Position numbers and translations under genes: made by a program. The notes under the pieces are model-generated. The model did no database searches and had not been told where the DNA came from. It saw only the letters and a list, made by a program, of their open reading frames with translations. This document shows positions 42,247 to 50,746 of a stretch of 64,000 nt of DNA, in pieces; the first letter of the stretch is position 1; every line of letters begins with the position of its first letter. Origin of the DNA: SIG622 sp045600125 (GTDB lineage Bacteria > Bacillota > Clostridia > Oscillospirales > CAG-382). Location of the stretch: positions 101,416 to 165,415 of the forward strand of contig JAZRXH010000120.1 of NCBI GenBank assembly GCA_045600125.1, read 5' to 3'.

Positions 42247-43146
42247 ATGATCACAAGTGAATACATAAAAGCCAAAGCACTTGAATTCGGCGCCTCCGAC
42301 GTGGGCATCGGCGACCTTTCCCTCTTCGTGGGGGAAGAAATGCAGAAGGATCCCAAGATGATCCTTCCCGGCGCAAAGTGCATCATCGGTTTCGCCTTCC
42401 GTGTCCCGAGAGGACTTTACAAGGCGCTTGAAAACGGCAATCAGCTCTATTCCTATTCGGTATACGGAGTCAAGAACTTTGACGAAGAGATCGCCGAAAT
42501 ATTCCTTCTCAAAATGGGCGGACTCATCGAAAACGACGGATGGGATGCCTGCCTCCAGCGAACCTATGCGAATCTTCGTGCCAAGGGCGACAAGACGACG
42601 AATCCAGAGGTCGCCGATACCTACGAGCTCATTTCCGACGCCGTAGAGCCCGGAAAGCCGGCGCCCGACGTCATGATCGACTTCGGCAAGGCGGCAAAGG
42701 CGTGCGGCATCGGTGAGACCGGACTTTCCGGACACGTTCTTTCTCCGAAATTCGGTCCCTACGTTCGTTATGCTTTTATCATCACCGACGCACCGCTTGA
42801 AATCGACAAGCCCTATGAAAATCCCGTGTGCGACAAGTGCGGCAAGTGCATGGCAGCCTGCCCCGGCAAGGCTATCACCAAGGACGGTCTAGACACGTGG
42901 CAGTGCGCCGTCTATTACAAGGGCGCTCACAAGTCAAATCCGTATATGAACGACGAATTTCTGAAGGGCGATCCGAACCGGGAAGCCATTCTGAACGGCG
43001 ACTTCCGCTTTGATGCTTCTTCCGCAAGAAAAATCTATAAGGAATTCCGCTTCCTTCCCAACTTCAAGGGTTATGCGACCTGTCTTTGCGGCAAGAAGTG
43101 CGACATCGCCTGCTATGAGCATCTGAAGGAGGTTGGCAGAATATGA
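42247..43146 (+). CDS. QueG/reductive dehalogenase-like double-[4Fe-4S] protein 2
   Basis: A 299-residue paralogue of its neighbours. It shows 'ALEFGASDVGIGDLSLF' at the N-terminus, the core 'ACGIGETGLSGHVLSPKFGP' with 'FIITDAPLEID', the first cluster motif CDKCGKCMAACPGKA (about residue 196) and the second set CLCGKKCDIAC near residue 278. No TAT signal, so cytosolic. It is 13 bases after paralogue 1 and overlaps paralogue 3 by 4 bases (ATGA). Confidence 0.75.
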   Translation: MITSEYIKAKALEFGASDVGIGDLSLFVGEEMQKDPKMILPGAKCIIGFAFRVPRGLYKALENGNQLYSYSVYGVKNFDEEIAEIFLLKMGGLIENDGWDACLQRTYANLRAKGDKTTNPEVADTYELISDAVEPGKPAPDVMIDFGKAAKACGIGETGLSGHVLSPKFGPYVRYAFIITDAPLEIDKPYENPVCDKCGKCMAACPGKAITKDGLDTWQCAVYYKGAHKSNPYMNDEFLKGDPNREAILNGDFRFDASSARKIYKEFRFLPNFKGYATCLCGKKCDIACYEHLKEVGRI

Positions 43147-44105
43147 CAGAGCTTACTGAAAAAGTAATCGAATTTGCAAAGAAAGTCGGTAAAGCCGACC
43201 TCGTGGGCATCGCTCCCGCATCAAGATTTGAAAAAGAAGACCCTATATTCAGAATTTACCCCGAGGTAAAATCGGTCATCGGTCTCGGCTTCCGTATCCT
43301 CCGTGGTTCGCTCCGCGGCATCGAGGAAGGAACGACCTACTATCAGTATTCGACGATGGCTATTGAATGCCTGGAGGAAACGGTGATGCCCTGCTCGGTC
43401 CTCCGTGTAGCGACCTTCCTTGAGGATAACGGTTTTATCGCCCTGCCGCAGCGTCGGGAGCAGCATATCATGGCGGAAAAGGACGAGATCAATCCCGAGA
43501 TCCTTAACGATTATATCTGGAGAAACAGACCCGGCGAGATCCAGATGAACTTTGAAGACGCCGCCGTAAAATGCGGTCTCGGTGAGCTCGGCTTCCACGG
43601 CACGGTGCTCTGCGACGAGTTCGGTCCTCTGTTCCGTTACGTATTTATTCTGACCGATGCGGAGCTGACGCCTTCCGACGTATATGTGCCCCATCTCTGC
43701 GACAAATGCAAGAAGTGCGTAAAGGCTTGCCACGGCAAAGCCATTGATGCTGAAACCGGAAAGAAGGACTCCTGGAACTGCGCCGTTTACTATGCCGGTG
43801 CCAACGGAACCAAGAATCCCTTCATGAATCCCGATGCCTTCCCCGACATGGAGGACAGACTTTCGGTCATTGCCGGTGAAGCAAGGATCACGAAGGAAAA
43901 GGCAAAGGCGATCCTGAAGGAGATCCACTTCTATCCCCCGGTAGGACATGAGCACGCATACCAGTCCTCTGTCTGCGGAAAGGCGTGCGACACGGCTTGT
44001 TATATCCATCTGGAGGAAAAGGGCGTTCTTAAAAAGAAATTCAAGGAGAATTTCAGAAAGCGTCCCGAATGGAAGTTCGACATCAAAGATTTTGATAACA
44101 AATAA
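43143..44105 (+). CDS. QueG/reductive dehalogenase-like double-[4Fe-4S] protein 3
   Basis: A 320-residue paralogue. Signatures are 'FAKKVGKADLVGIAPASRF', the core 'KCGLGELGFHGTVLCDEFGP' with 'FILTDAELTPS', cluster motif one CDKCKKCVKACHGKA (the usual Pro after the fourth Cys is His) and second set CGKACDTAC near residue 281. The C-terminus is basic (KKKFKENFRKRPEWKF). It overlaps paralogue 2 by 4 bases and is 24 bases upstream of the glycosidase-like gene, so all belong to one transcript. Confidence 0.75.
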   Translation: MTELTEKVIEFAKKVGKADLVGIAPASRFEKEDPIFRIYPEVKSVIGLGFRILRGSLRGIEEGTTYYQYSTMAIECLEETVMPCSVLRVATFLEDNGFIALPQRREQHIMAEKDEINPEILNDYIWRNRPGEIQMNFEDAAVKCGLGELGFHGTVLCDEFGPLFRYVFILTDAELTPSDVYVPHLCDKCKKCVKACHGKAIDAETGKKDSWNCAVYYAGANGTKNPFMNPDAFPDMEDRLSVIAGEARITKEKAKAILKEIHFYPPVGHEHAYQSSVCGKACDTACYIHLEEKGVLKKKFKENFRKRPEWKFDIKDFDNK

Positions 44106-44129
44106 GATAACAAATTATAAGAGGTCAAT

Positions 44130-45827
44130 ATGATAGGAACCATCACGTTTTCCGACGGCAGCACCAAGGACTGCATTCTTTCGGAAATAAAGAACGGAAA
44201 TATCACTACCCTCACCCTTTCCGCAGCCGATGCGGAAAACAGAAGCGTGTCTTACGTCGATGTCGCTGCTGAATACTTCACGGCAAAAGCGGGTACCGAA
44301 GGCTATGCGGTGATCCCCTGTGATAACCGGGGAACCGTGCTGACATACTTTTCCTCAAGAGAAGACGACAGACTTTCTTCTCTGGGCGCCGTTATGCACT
44401 GCTTCGGTATCAAGAGAGAGAATAAAGCCGAGCTCGTTATTGTCCGAGGCTGTGAGAACGATCTGAAAACCGTTCTCGAACTGAAAGACGGCGTGTATCG
44501 GCTCATCCCGAGATTTGATTTCGATTCGTCTGAAGTTTACGAGGATATTTCTCTTGACATATATGACCTCGGCGATGCGGATTACTCCGACATGGCAAGG
44601 ACATACAGAGAGTATCAGATAAACTGCAAGGGCTGTGTCCCGATCAAAGAACGGATAAAGACCCGGAAGATGCTTGCAAGGAACGTCGAGTCGGTTGAGG
44701 TCCGTATACGCCTCGGCTGGAAGCCCGCTCCCTCCCCTTACGCCGTACAGACCCTTGCGAATGAGCCGGAAATGCACACTGCCCTGACCTTCGATGAAGT
44801 CGGAGAGCTTTGCGACAAGCTGAAGGAAAAGGGCGTTGAAAAGGCGGAAATATGTCTTGTAGGCTGGAACGTAAAAGGACACGACGGCAGATGGCCTCAG
44901 TGCTTCCCGGTGGAAGAGGCTCTCGGAGGAGAAGCAAAACTCAAGGAACTCATAAAGCACGTTAAAGGTCTCGGGTACAGCATCGTCGGTCACACGAATT
45001 ACCGGGATATGTATAAGATCGCCGATATATGGGACGATGACGACGTTGCCGTCAAAGCCGACGGCAGCATCATGGAGCATCCGATCTACTGGAGCGGCGG
45101 TCAGCCGTTCGTTGCGTGTCCTTGGGCGTCGTACGAGAAGTTTGCAAAGGAGAATCTTCCCCGTGTTGCTTCCCTCGGCTTTGAGGGACTGCATTACGTG
45201 GACGTCCTTACCGTCCTCCCCCTTCACCGGTGCCATTCCGAAACGCATCCGGCAAGCACGAAGGACACAGCGTCCTGCTACGGCAGGATTCAGAGTCTTT
45301 CCAAAGACCTCATCGGCGGCTATGCCTCGGAGGGACCCTATGATTTTGCGGCAAAGGACCTTGATTTTGCTCTCTATACCTGCTTCAATCTCATCGACAA
45401 CAAACCCTCGCTTTGCGACGAGATCATCCCCTTCTGGCAGCTCTGCTACCACGGCATCATCCTCTCGAACCCCGGCACCGAAACGGTGAATTACATCGTC
45501 AAGAAGGACGTAAACAAGCTGAAATTCATCGAATACGGCGGAAGACCGGCGGCTTACATCTACTCGAAATTCCTTGCCAATCACGACTATGAGGTCGACT
45601 GGATGGGAAGCGAGGATCTGACCTGCCGCACGGAGGAGGAAACCGAGCGAACGGCAGACGCCATCAAAGCCATGTACGACGAATACAGCGCCCTTTCTTC
45701 TCTGCAATACGAATTCATGGAGAAGCACGAAAAACTCGGCGAAGGGGTGTACAGGGTGACGTATTCCGACGGAACGAAGATCACCGTCGACTATAACGCT
45801 GTTTCCTATACCGTCGAAATGCGATAA
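44130..45827 (+). CDS. Glycosidase-like protein (DUF5696-type)
   Basis: A 565-residue cytosolic protein with an N-terminal beta-sandwich (about 1-170) and a TIM-barrel-like region: 'KAEICLVGWNVKGHDGRWPQCFP', 'SIVGHTNYRDMYKIADIWDDDD', 'LGFEGLHYVDVLTVLPLHRCH', 'GGYASEGPYDFAAKDLDFAL'. The arrangement, with Asp/Glu after strands, recalls the DUF5696 and GH101/GH129-like glycosidases acting on alpha-linked amino sugars; this is a pattern-based guess. It ends the Fe-S operon and is followed by a strong terminator. Its presence suggests the Fe-S enzymes act on an aglycone or on a sugar released here. Confidence 0.6.
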   Translation: MIGTITFSDGSTKDCILSEIKNGNITTLTLSAADAENRSVSYVDVAAEYFTAKAGTEGYAVIPCDNRGTVLTYFSSREDDRLSSLGAVMHCFGIKRENKAELVIVRGCENDLKTVLELKDGVYRLIPRFDFDSSEVYEDISLDIYDLGDADYSDMARTYREYQINCKGCVPIKERIKTRKMLARNVESVEVRIRLGWKPAPSPYAVQTLANEPEMHTALTFDEVGELCDKLKEKGVEKAEICLVGWNVKGHDGRWPQCFPVEEALGGEAKLKELIKHVKGLGYSIVGHTNYRDMYKIADIWDDDDVAVKADGSIMEHPIYWSGGQPFVACPWASYEKFAKENLPRVASLGFEGLHYVDVLTVLPLHRCHSETHPASTKDTASCYGRIQSLSKDLIGGYASEGPYDFAAKDLDFALYTCFNLIDNKPSLCDEIIPFWQLCYHGIILSNPGTETVNYIVKKDVNKLKFIEYGGRPAAYIYSKFLANHDYEVDWMGSEDLTCRTEEETERTADAIKAMYDEYSALSSLQYEFMEKHEKLGEGVYRVTYSDGTKITVDYNAVSYTVEMR

Positions 45828-45869
45828 GAAGCAATATAAATGCTTTGTCTGACAACCGTTAACAAAAAC

Positions 45870-45911
45870 AATGCCGGAAAGTAAAAAAACTTTTCGGCAT
45901 TGCTTTTTTTC
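45870..45911 (+). terminator. Terminator of the Fe-S/glycosidase operon
   Basis: A 13-pair stem (45870-45882 / 45889-45901, one G-T), loop of six A, then CTTTTTTT. Confidence 0.92.
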
Positions 45912-45965
45912 TATTATTATAGGTGAGTCTGCTCTTGTCAAAATTTCAAGACAAAGAGAATTGTT

Positions 45966-47735
45966 TCAATCATTTCCCCGGTTGAACCGTAAAGTGCCGG
46001 TGTTTCCGTCCTTCTCTTTTCCGGTCATTTCCCTCGGCTCCATGGTAGTGCGAATGGCGGGATGCCCTGTCAGATGATCCTTCTCGGGTACACGCTCGAT
46101 TCGCCTCGATTTAAGATAGGTATTATCGGAGAGCTTTCCGTATACGGCGCCGTTGATGACGCCTGTTTCGGTTTGGAAAATCAAAACCGTTTCCGTCTCG
46201 GGATAGTAGAGATACTCCCGTTCAAATGCGTAGTCTACGCCGGAGGGGAAATCCGGATGCGCAGGATCGGGATAATAGTATTCTTCCTCGTAAAGCGTAT
46301 GATTGTTAATGATCGTATAGCGAACGCTCTCCCGATGGAATCCGGAAAAAGCACCGTTGTTATCATAAGATGCTCCGCTCCATGCACCGTTCAGCCAGTA
46401 AGGGATCTCATCGGCATCTCCGTCCTCACTAACTGCCACGTCGGCGGTCTGTGAAGGCTCCGCAGACTGTGTTACCGTGATCTCTCCGCCGCCAAAGGGA
46501 TTTGCCGAGTCGGGATCGTCTTCGTAGTAATCTCCGTCGTTATTTCCGTCGTTATCATCGGTGTCATTCCCTGATTGGTCGCCGTAATACTCTTCGTCCG
46601 AGCTAAACTGCGGTTCGAGGAATTCGCCGTTCTGTTTTATCGGAACACCGTTGAATGTGACGTTGCCCTGCCCGTCGGAATAATAGGTCGATCCGTCGGG
46701 TGTGGTAAAAGAGGCACTTCCGTCGGGATTGCGGACAAGGAAAGCACCGTCGTCATAAGTGATATACGCAGAACTGAGGTTTCCGTTTTCGTCGTAAGTG
46801 GCACTGACAATGTTCTTTCCGTCATTGTATGTGGTAAGGTTACCGTATTTGTCGGTAGCCATCGAGAGACCGCTTGCGTCATTGTATTCGCTTGCGCCGG
46901 AGTTGTTGTCCTTCCAGAAGGTCGAACCGTCGGCGGACGTCCATTGCGATACGTCGTTTGCGGAATACACGGGATTTCCGTCTGTATCGTAGTCAATCGT
47001 TTTGTTGCTGTCCCAACGGCTGCCGTCGTTGAACAGCAGCGTCCCGGAAGTGTTTTCGGTACGAACGCCGTTGTTATAGGATACACTCGTGTCGGAGCTG
47101 TATTCGGTGCCGTCCATCCACTTGATGGAGGTACTCTTTTCAGTTCCGTTGTCGGTGTAATCACACTTGGTGCCTTTGGAATTGGTCAGCGAAAAACCGT
47201 CGTCGGTGAAGACAAGGCTTTCGCCGTTTTTGCCTTTCAGTTCGCCGTTCTTAACGTTTCCGTCTTCGTCCACGCCGAGACGTTCATCCGAGCCCGTGAT
47301 ACCGACACCGACAAGATTGCCATCGGCATCATAATCGCTCGTTACGCCGATGGAATAGCTTTCACTGAGAGAACCGTCGGGCTTGACGGTCGTCGTCTTA
47401 CCGTTCGGCTCGATCATCGACAGCGTGCCGTCCGGGTATTCGGTGGCGACGGTGCCGTCGGGCGTGCGGACACTGTAGGTGCCGTCTTTTCCGAGCTCAT
47501 ACTGATTCCCGTTGTAGTCAACACCGGTCTTTGAGCCGTCAGCGTAGGTGGTTCTGACACTGCCGTTGTCGTATACGCAGGTCACCGAGCCGTCGCTGCC
47601 TTTGAATTCGGCATAGCCGCCGTCGAAGGCATCGTCGGGAGTGCCCGACTCATCGGCTGAATACACGAATACGGAAGTCGAGAACACACCAAGGGTCAAA
47701 AGAAGGGCGAGCGAGACAGATGTGAACCGTTTCAT
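45966..47735 (-). CDS. Secreted beta-repeat protein (Tcp10_C/YD-like repeats)
   Basis: A 589-residue exported protein with a signal peptide (about residues 1-27). Roughly residues 35-390 are made of short degenerate repeats of the form 'x-DG-(S/T)-x-x-x-Y-x-(D/N)G' ('YPDGTLSMIEPNGKTTTVKP', 'TPDGSTYYSDGQGNVTF'), which should build an elongated beta structure. An Asp/Asn-rich acidic linker follows (about 400-450), then a globular C-terminal domain with 'IPYWLNGAWSGASYD' and 'YYPETETVLIFQTETG'. It is translationally coupled to the upstream zinc-ribbon membrane protein (4-base overlap). Function unknown; surface display is inferred. Confidence 0.7.
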   Translation of the reverse strand: MKRFTSVSLALLLTLGVFSTSVFVYSADESGTPDDAFDGGYAEFKGSDGSVTCVYDNGSVRTTYADGSKTGVDYNGNQYELGKDGTYSVRTPDGTVATEYPDGTLSMIEPNGKTTTVKPDGSLSESYSIGVTSDYDADGNLVGVGITGSDERLGVDEDGNVKNGELKGKNGESLVFTDDGFSLTNSKGTKCDYTDNGTEKSTSIKWMDGTEYSSDTSVSYNNGVRTENTSGTLLFNDGSRWDSNKTIDYDTDGNPVYSANDVSQWTSADGSTFWKDNNSGASEYNDASGLSMATDKYGNLTTYNDGKNIVSATYDENGNLSSAYITYDDGAFLVRNPDGSASFTTPDGSTYYSDGQGNVTFNGVPIKQNGEFLEPQFSSDEEYYGDQSGNDTDDNDGNNDGDYYEDDPDSANPFGGGEITVTQSAEPSQTADVAVSEDGDADEIPYWLNGAWSGASYDNNGAFSGFHRESVRYTIINNHTLYEEEYYYPDPAHPDFPSGVDYAFEREYLYYPETETVLIFQTETGVINGAVYGKLSDNTYLKSRRIERVPEKDHLTGHPAIRTTMEPREMTGKEKDGNTGTLRFNRGND

Positions 47736-48385
47736 TCTCTGACACCTCCTTTTGCGGCATTTGCAAATTCTTCAAGCTGATCGACTTCATCACTCGCTGC
47801 AATAATTGGGAAATTTTCGTGCGATTCTTCGATAAGTTCTGCTCCCCCGCCTTGGGCAATCTGTCCGTAGACAGCCTCTGCCGCCGCCGTATTGCCTGCT
47901 TCTTCCAGCCGTTCGGCATACGCTCGAAGCGAATCCATAGCGACCGGCGTGTACGACACGTTTTTCTTCCGGAACCATCCGCCGTCACGGAAGCCGAAGA
48001 AAGCAAGCATTGCGAGAAGCAGGATGAGGATAATAACAAGCCACGCTTTACTTTTTTTCTTATTTTTGGGGACGGTCTGCTTTTTATTATTCATACTATT
48101 CAGAGGCACCTGCGGCTGCTGAAATGTTTGCGTCTGTTGCTGATAGGCAGGCTGCTGATGGCAGGACGGCTGCTGTTGATACGTGTTTTGCGGCGTCTGC
48201 TGATCGTATGTCGGCTGCTGTTGATACGTGTTTTGCGGCATTTGCTGAGCGTATGTCGGCTGCTGTTGATACGTGTTTTGCGGCGTCTGCTGATACAAGG
48301 GGGCTTGAACGGGTGTGCCGCATTCGGAGCAGAATTTTTGGTTTTCTCCGATTGGTGCGCCGCAGTTCGAACAATAATTTGCCAT
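47732..48385 (-). CDS. Zinc-ribbon membrane protein with Gln/Tyr-rich repeats
   Basis: A 217-residue protein: N-terminal zinc ribbon (YCSNCGAPIGENQKFCSECG, four Cys), a Gln/Pro/Tyr-rich low-complexity linker with a 15-residue repeat built on 'PQNTYQQQPTY' (about 30-85), a Lys-rich stop, a single transmembrane helix ('AWLVIILILLLAMLAFFGF', about 118-136) and an outer C-terminal domain. Such zinc-ribbon proteins are common in Clostridia as membrane adaptors. Its stop overlaps the start of the secreted repeat protein, so the pair is probably made together. Confidence 0.75.
   Translation of the reverse strand: MANYCSNCGAPIGENQKFCSECGTPVQAPLYQQTPQNTYQQQPTYAQQMPQNTYQQQPTYDQQTPQNTYQQQPSCHQQPAYQQQTQTFQQPQVPLNSMNNKKQTVPKNKKKSKAWLVIILILLLAMLAFFGFRDGGWFRKKNVSYTPVAMDSLRAYAERLEEAGNTAAAEAVYGQIAQGGGAELIEESHENFPIIAASDEVDQLEEFANAAKGGVRE
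48168..48296 (-). repeat. 45-base coding tandem repeat in the zinc-ribbon gene
   Basis: Three units of 45 bases starting at 48168, 48213 and 48258 encode the PQNTYQQQPTY repeat; copies differ at a few positions. Confidence 0.88.
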
Positions 48386-48454
48386 GATCTACACCTCTTA
48401 TATTATGGTTATAGTGCAATTAAATGTTAATATTTGGAAATTGATAGATTGAAG

Positions 48455-48491
48455 TTTGCCCGTAGTACCGTTTTATAGTGCTGCGGGCAAA
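48455..48491. terminator. Hairpin between the solute-binding and zinc-ribbon genes
   Basis: Stem TTTGCCCG/CGGGCAAA (48455-48462 / 48484-48491), extended inward by a further 5 pairs after one mismatch. No clear T run, so it may be a weak terminator or an mRNA-stabilising hairpin. Confidence 0.5.
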
Positions 48492-48576
48492 GCGATGCTT
48501 ATTGTTATTCACTGTGGTACGGAAGCAATTCGGAACTTCCGATTACCGATAAACCGGTTTGAAAGAGATTTGACGA

Positions 48577-50574
48577 TTATTCAGCGTCTGTTTCCTCCGA
48601 ATCGGCGCCTTCGGTTTCGTCTGATTCAGCCTCAGCATCAGCAGCAGTTCCGTCTTCGGATCCGGCTTCGGTTTCCTCCGCTTCTGCCTCTGCACCTTCC
48701 TCGGTGGTCTCTTCTTCTTCCTCTTCTTCTTCCTCTTCTTCTTCGGTGTCTTCCTTTTCAATGAGGTTGCCGTTTTCGTCGTATTCTTCGACCTCGGAAA
48801 CTTCATCCGCAGAGGTACCGCCGTCGGGGTACTGTTCGTTCATGCTGTCTCGGTAGGTGTTGTAGGAGCCGCCGATCTTATGGGAGATGAATTTCTCAAA
48901 GGTACCGACGCTGTAGGTGGAGTTGAGCTCTGAGCGGATAGATTCGATGAGCGCATCAAAGTCGTCCGCTTCACCGGAAATAAGAGCGGGATAATACTTG
49001 CCTGCAATAGCGGCGGAAGCAGTCATGACCGCTTCATCTTCCTCGGCAAGAATGGGATTGAAGCCTACGAGGCCGCCCATCCAGGAGTTGAGGTTCTGTT
49101 CCTTCTGTGCTTCAAATTCATCGGGTGTGCCGGAAAGTCTGTACTTGATGTACTTGTTGCCGGTGAGGTTGTTGTCCATATAGTAGCCGCTGTTCTCAAC
49201 GAGGGAGATGGTGCCCTTGCCGTCGTTTGCGTCGTCTACATAGTAATGAACGTCTTCGATACCCCACTGGAGAAGATTTGCGAGCTTGGGGCTTGTATTG
49301 AATTCACGGATAAGCTCCATGGATCTGTCCTTGTTGTAGGACTTCGAGCAGATGGTGAATACGCCGTTGAGGGCTGCCTTATTGGTGAGCTTGGGGGTCT
49401 TATACTCTACGCAGACGTACTCTCTGCCGTCACGCTCTGCCCAGAAATCGGGGGCTTCCTTTGTGCCTTCGAGGATCTGAACCGCATATCTTGCATTGGA
49501 GGGAGCATCCTTGGGAGCAAGATACCCCTGCACGTTGAATTCATAAATCTTTCTGTAATGCTCAATAAAGCCTTCCTCATCGTAGAGAGAAAGAACCTTC
49601 TGAGGCCAGTCCTTATCCTTCTTTGTCCTGAGAACGCCCATGGGAGAACCGTCGGCGTCAAGGAACTCATAATCTCTCGGCGAGGTCGCCTTGTTCAGCG
49701 GGATGACGTCGGGCTCGCCTGCCTTGACAGCGGCAAGGAAGGGCTCGATATCGCCGAATTCCTTTACAGAGGATGCGTCAAAGCCGTACTTGTCGCACAG
49801 CTCCTTGTCAAATACAAAGTACTCATAAGCACCGATCGCACCGTTGGTGGGAATACCGTAGGTGGATTTGGTGCCGAGGGTCGCCGCTTCAAGGTACGAC
49901 GGGAAAATATATGTACGGAGGATCTTACTGTCAAGATTGAGATAGTTGTCAAGGGGAGCCAGAAGCTGTCTGTTGGCATAATCTCTGAATCTTACGTAGC
50001 TGTCGAACACGATGATGTCGATCTGAGGACCTTCTAAGAAGATATCGCCGTCAGCGTAGAGCCTGTCGAGCTCGGTGTCGAGGGTAACTTCTTCTTCCTC
50101 TTCGCCTTCCTCGCCTTCTTCGGCATCTTCTCCTTCAGCGGCTTCTTCTTCCTCGGCAGTTTCTTCGGCTTCTGCCTCAGCCTCTGCCTCTTCTTCCGTG
50201 AGCTCTTCGGTCTCGCCCTCGGCTTCTTCGGAAGTCTCTTCTTCCTCTACGGGATTCTCGATTGCATCTATTTCAAGAAGTGTCGCATCGATCAGGTCAT
50301 ACATCTCGTCCGACTTGCAGTAGTTGATCTTGACCTTGGTCTTGAACTTCTGCAGAGTCACGGCGTTAATGGCGAGCTGAACTGCCTTTGCCTGCTCTTC
50401 GGTCGTTTCATCCTCTGTGACGATGAACATATTGAGCGTGACTGTCTTCTTGGCAGCGTCCGCCTCGACCTGCTCGGCTTCTTCCTTCGTCTTTTCACAG
50501 CTTGTGGTCATAAAAGCCGTGGAGAACAGCATAAGCATGCTCATGAGAAGCGACAAAACTCTCTTTTTCTTCAT
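48577..50574 (-). CDS. Extracellular solute-binding lipoprotein with acidic inserts
   Basis: A 665-residue exported protein. A lipoprotein signal is present (hydrophobic to about residue 25, then TTSC). The body follows family-1 substrate-binding proteins of ABC importers ('QIDIIVFDSYVRFRDYANRQ', 'TYGIPTNGAIGAYEYFVFDK', 'MELIREFNTSP'). Two extremely Glu-rich tracts interrupt it: an insert at about residues 103-160 and a C-terminal tail from about 598. No permease or ATPase gene is nearby, so it is an orphan binding protein. It has its own strong promoter and GGAGG site. Ligand is unknown, perhaps an oligosaccharide. Confidence 0.8.
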   Translation of the reverse strand: MKKKRVLSLLMSMLMLFSTAFMTTSCEKTKEEAEQVEADAAKKTVTLNMFIVTEDETTEEQAKAVQLAINAVTLQKFKTKVKINYCKSDEMYDLIDATLLEIDAIENPVEEEETSEEAEGETEELTEEEAEAEAEAEETAEEEEAAEGEDAEEGEEGEEEEEVTLDTELDRLYADGDIFLEGPQIDIIVFDSYVRFRDYANRQLLAPLDNYLNLDSKILRTYIFPSYLEAATLGTKSTYGIPTNGAIGAYEYFVFDKELCDKYGFDASSVKEFGDIEPFLAAVKAGEPDVIPLNKATSPRDYEFLDADGSPMGVLRTKKDKDWPQKVLSLYDEEGFIEHYRKIYEFNVQGYLAPKDAPSNARYAVQILEGTKEAPDFWAERDGREYVCVEYKTPKLTNKAALNGVFTICSKSYNKDRSMELIREFNTSPKLANLLQWGIEDVHYYVDDANDGKGTISLVENSGYYMDNNLTGNKYIKYRLSGTPDEFEAQKEQNLNSWMGGLVGFNPILAEEDEAVMTASAAIAGKYYPALISGEADDFDALIESIRSELNSTYSVGTFEKFISHKIGGSYNTYRDSMNEQYPDGGTSADEVSEVEEYDENGNLIEKEDTEEEEEEEEEEEETTEEGAEAEAEETEAGSEDGTAADAEAESDETEGADSEETDAE

Positions 50575-50633
50575 TTGGTATTACCTCCGGGTGATTAAAC
50601 TTGCACTGCGTGCATACTATAAACCTACTGTAT

Positions 50634-50662
50634 ATTTTAACTCAAATCTTTCGTTTTGTCAA
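50634..50662 (-). promoter_or_regulatory. Promoter of the solute-binding lipoprotein
   Basis: Minus-strand TTGACA (50657-50662), 17 bases, TAAAAT (50634-50639). Confidence 0.8.
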
Positions 50663-50746
50663 GAGATAAGAGGGATTTTCGGCAATAATATCGGCTTCTT
50701 TTGTAAATATTGTAAAAAATTCACAAATTATCGAAGATATCCGACC

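Noticed and set aside
46575..47534. 319-codon plus-strand frame
   Set aside because: Antisense of the secreted repeat protein; Val/Gly-rich and without motifs.
48168..48296. CRISPR-like direct repeats
   Set aside because: The 45-base units are contiguous without spacers and encode a Gln/Tyr-rich peptide repeat in frame.
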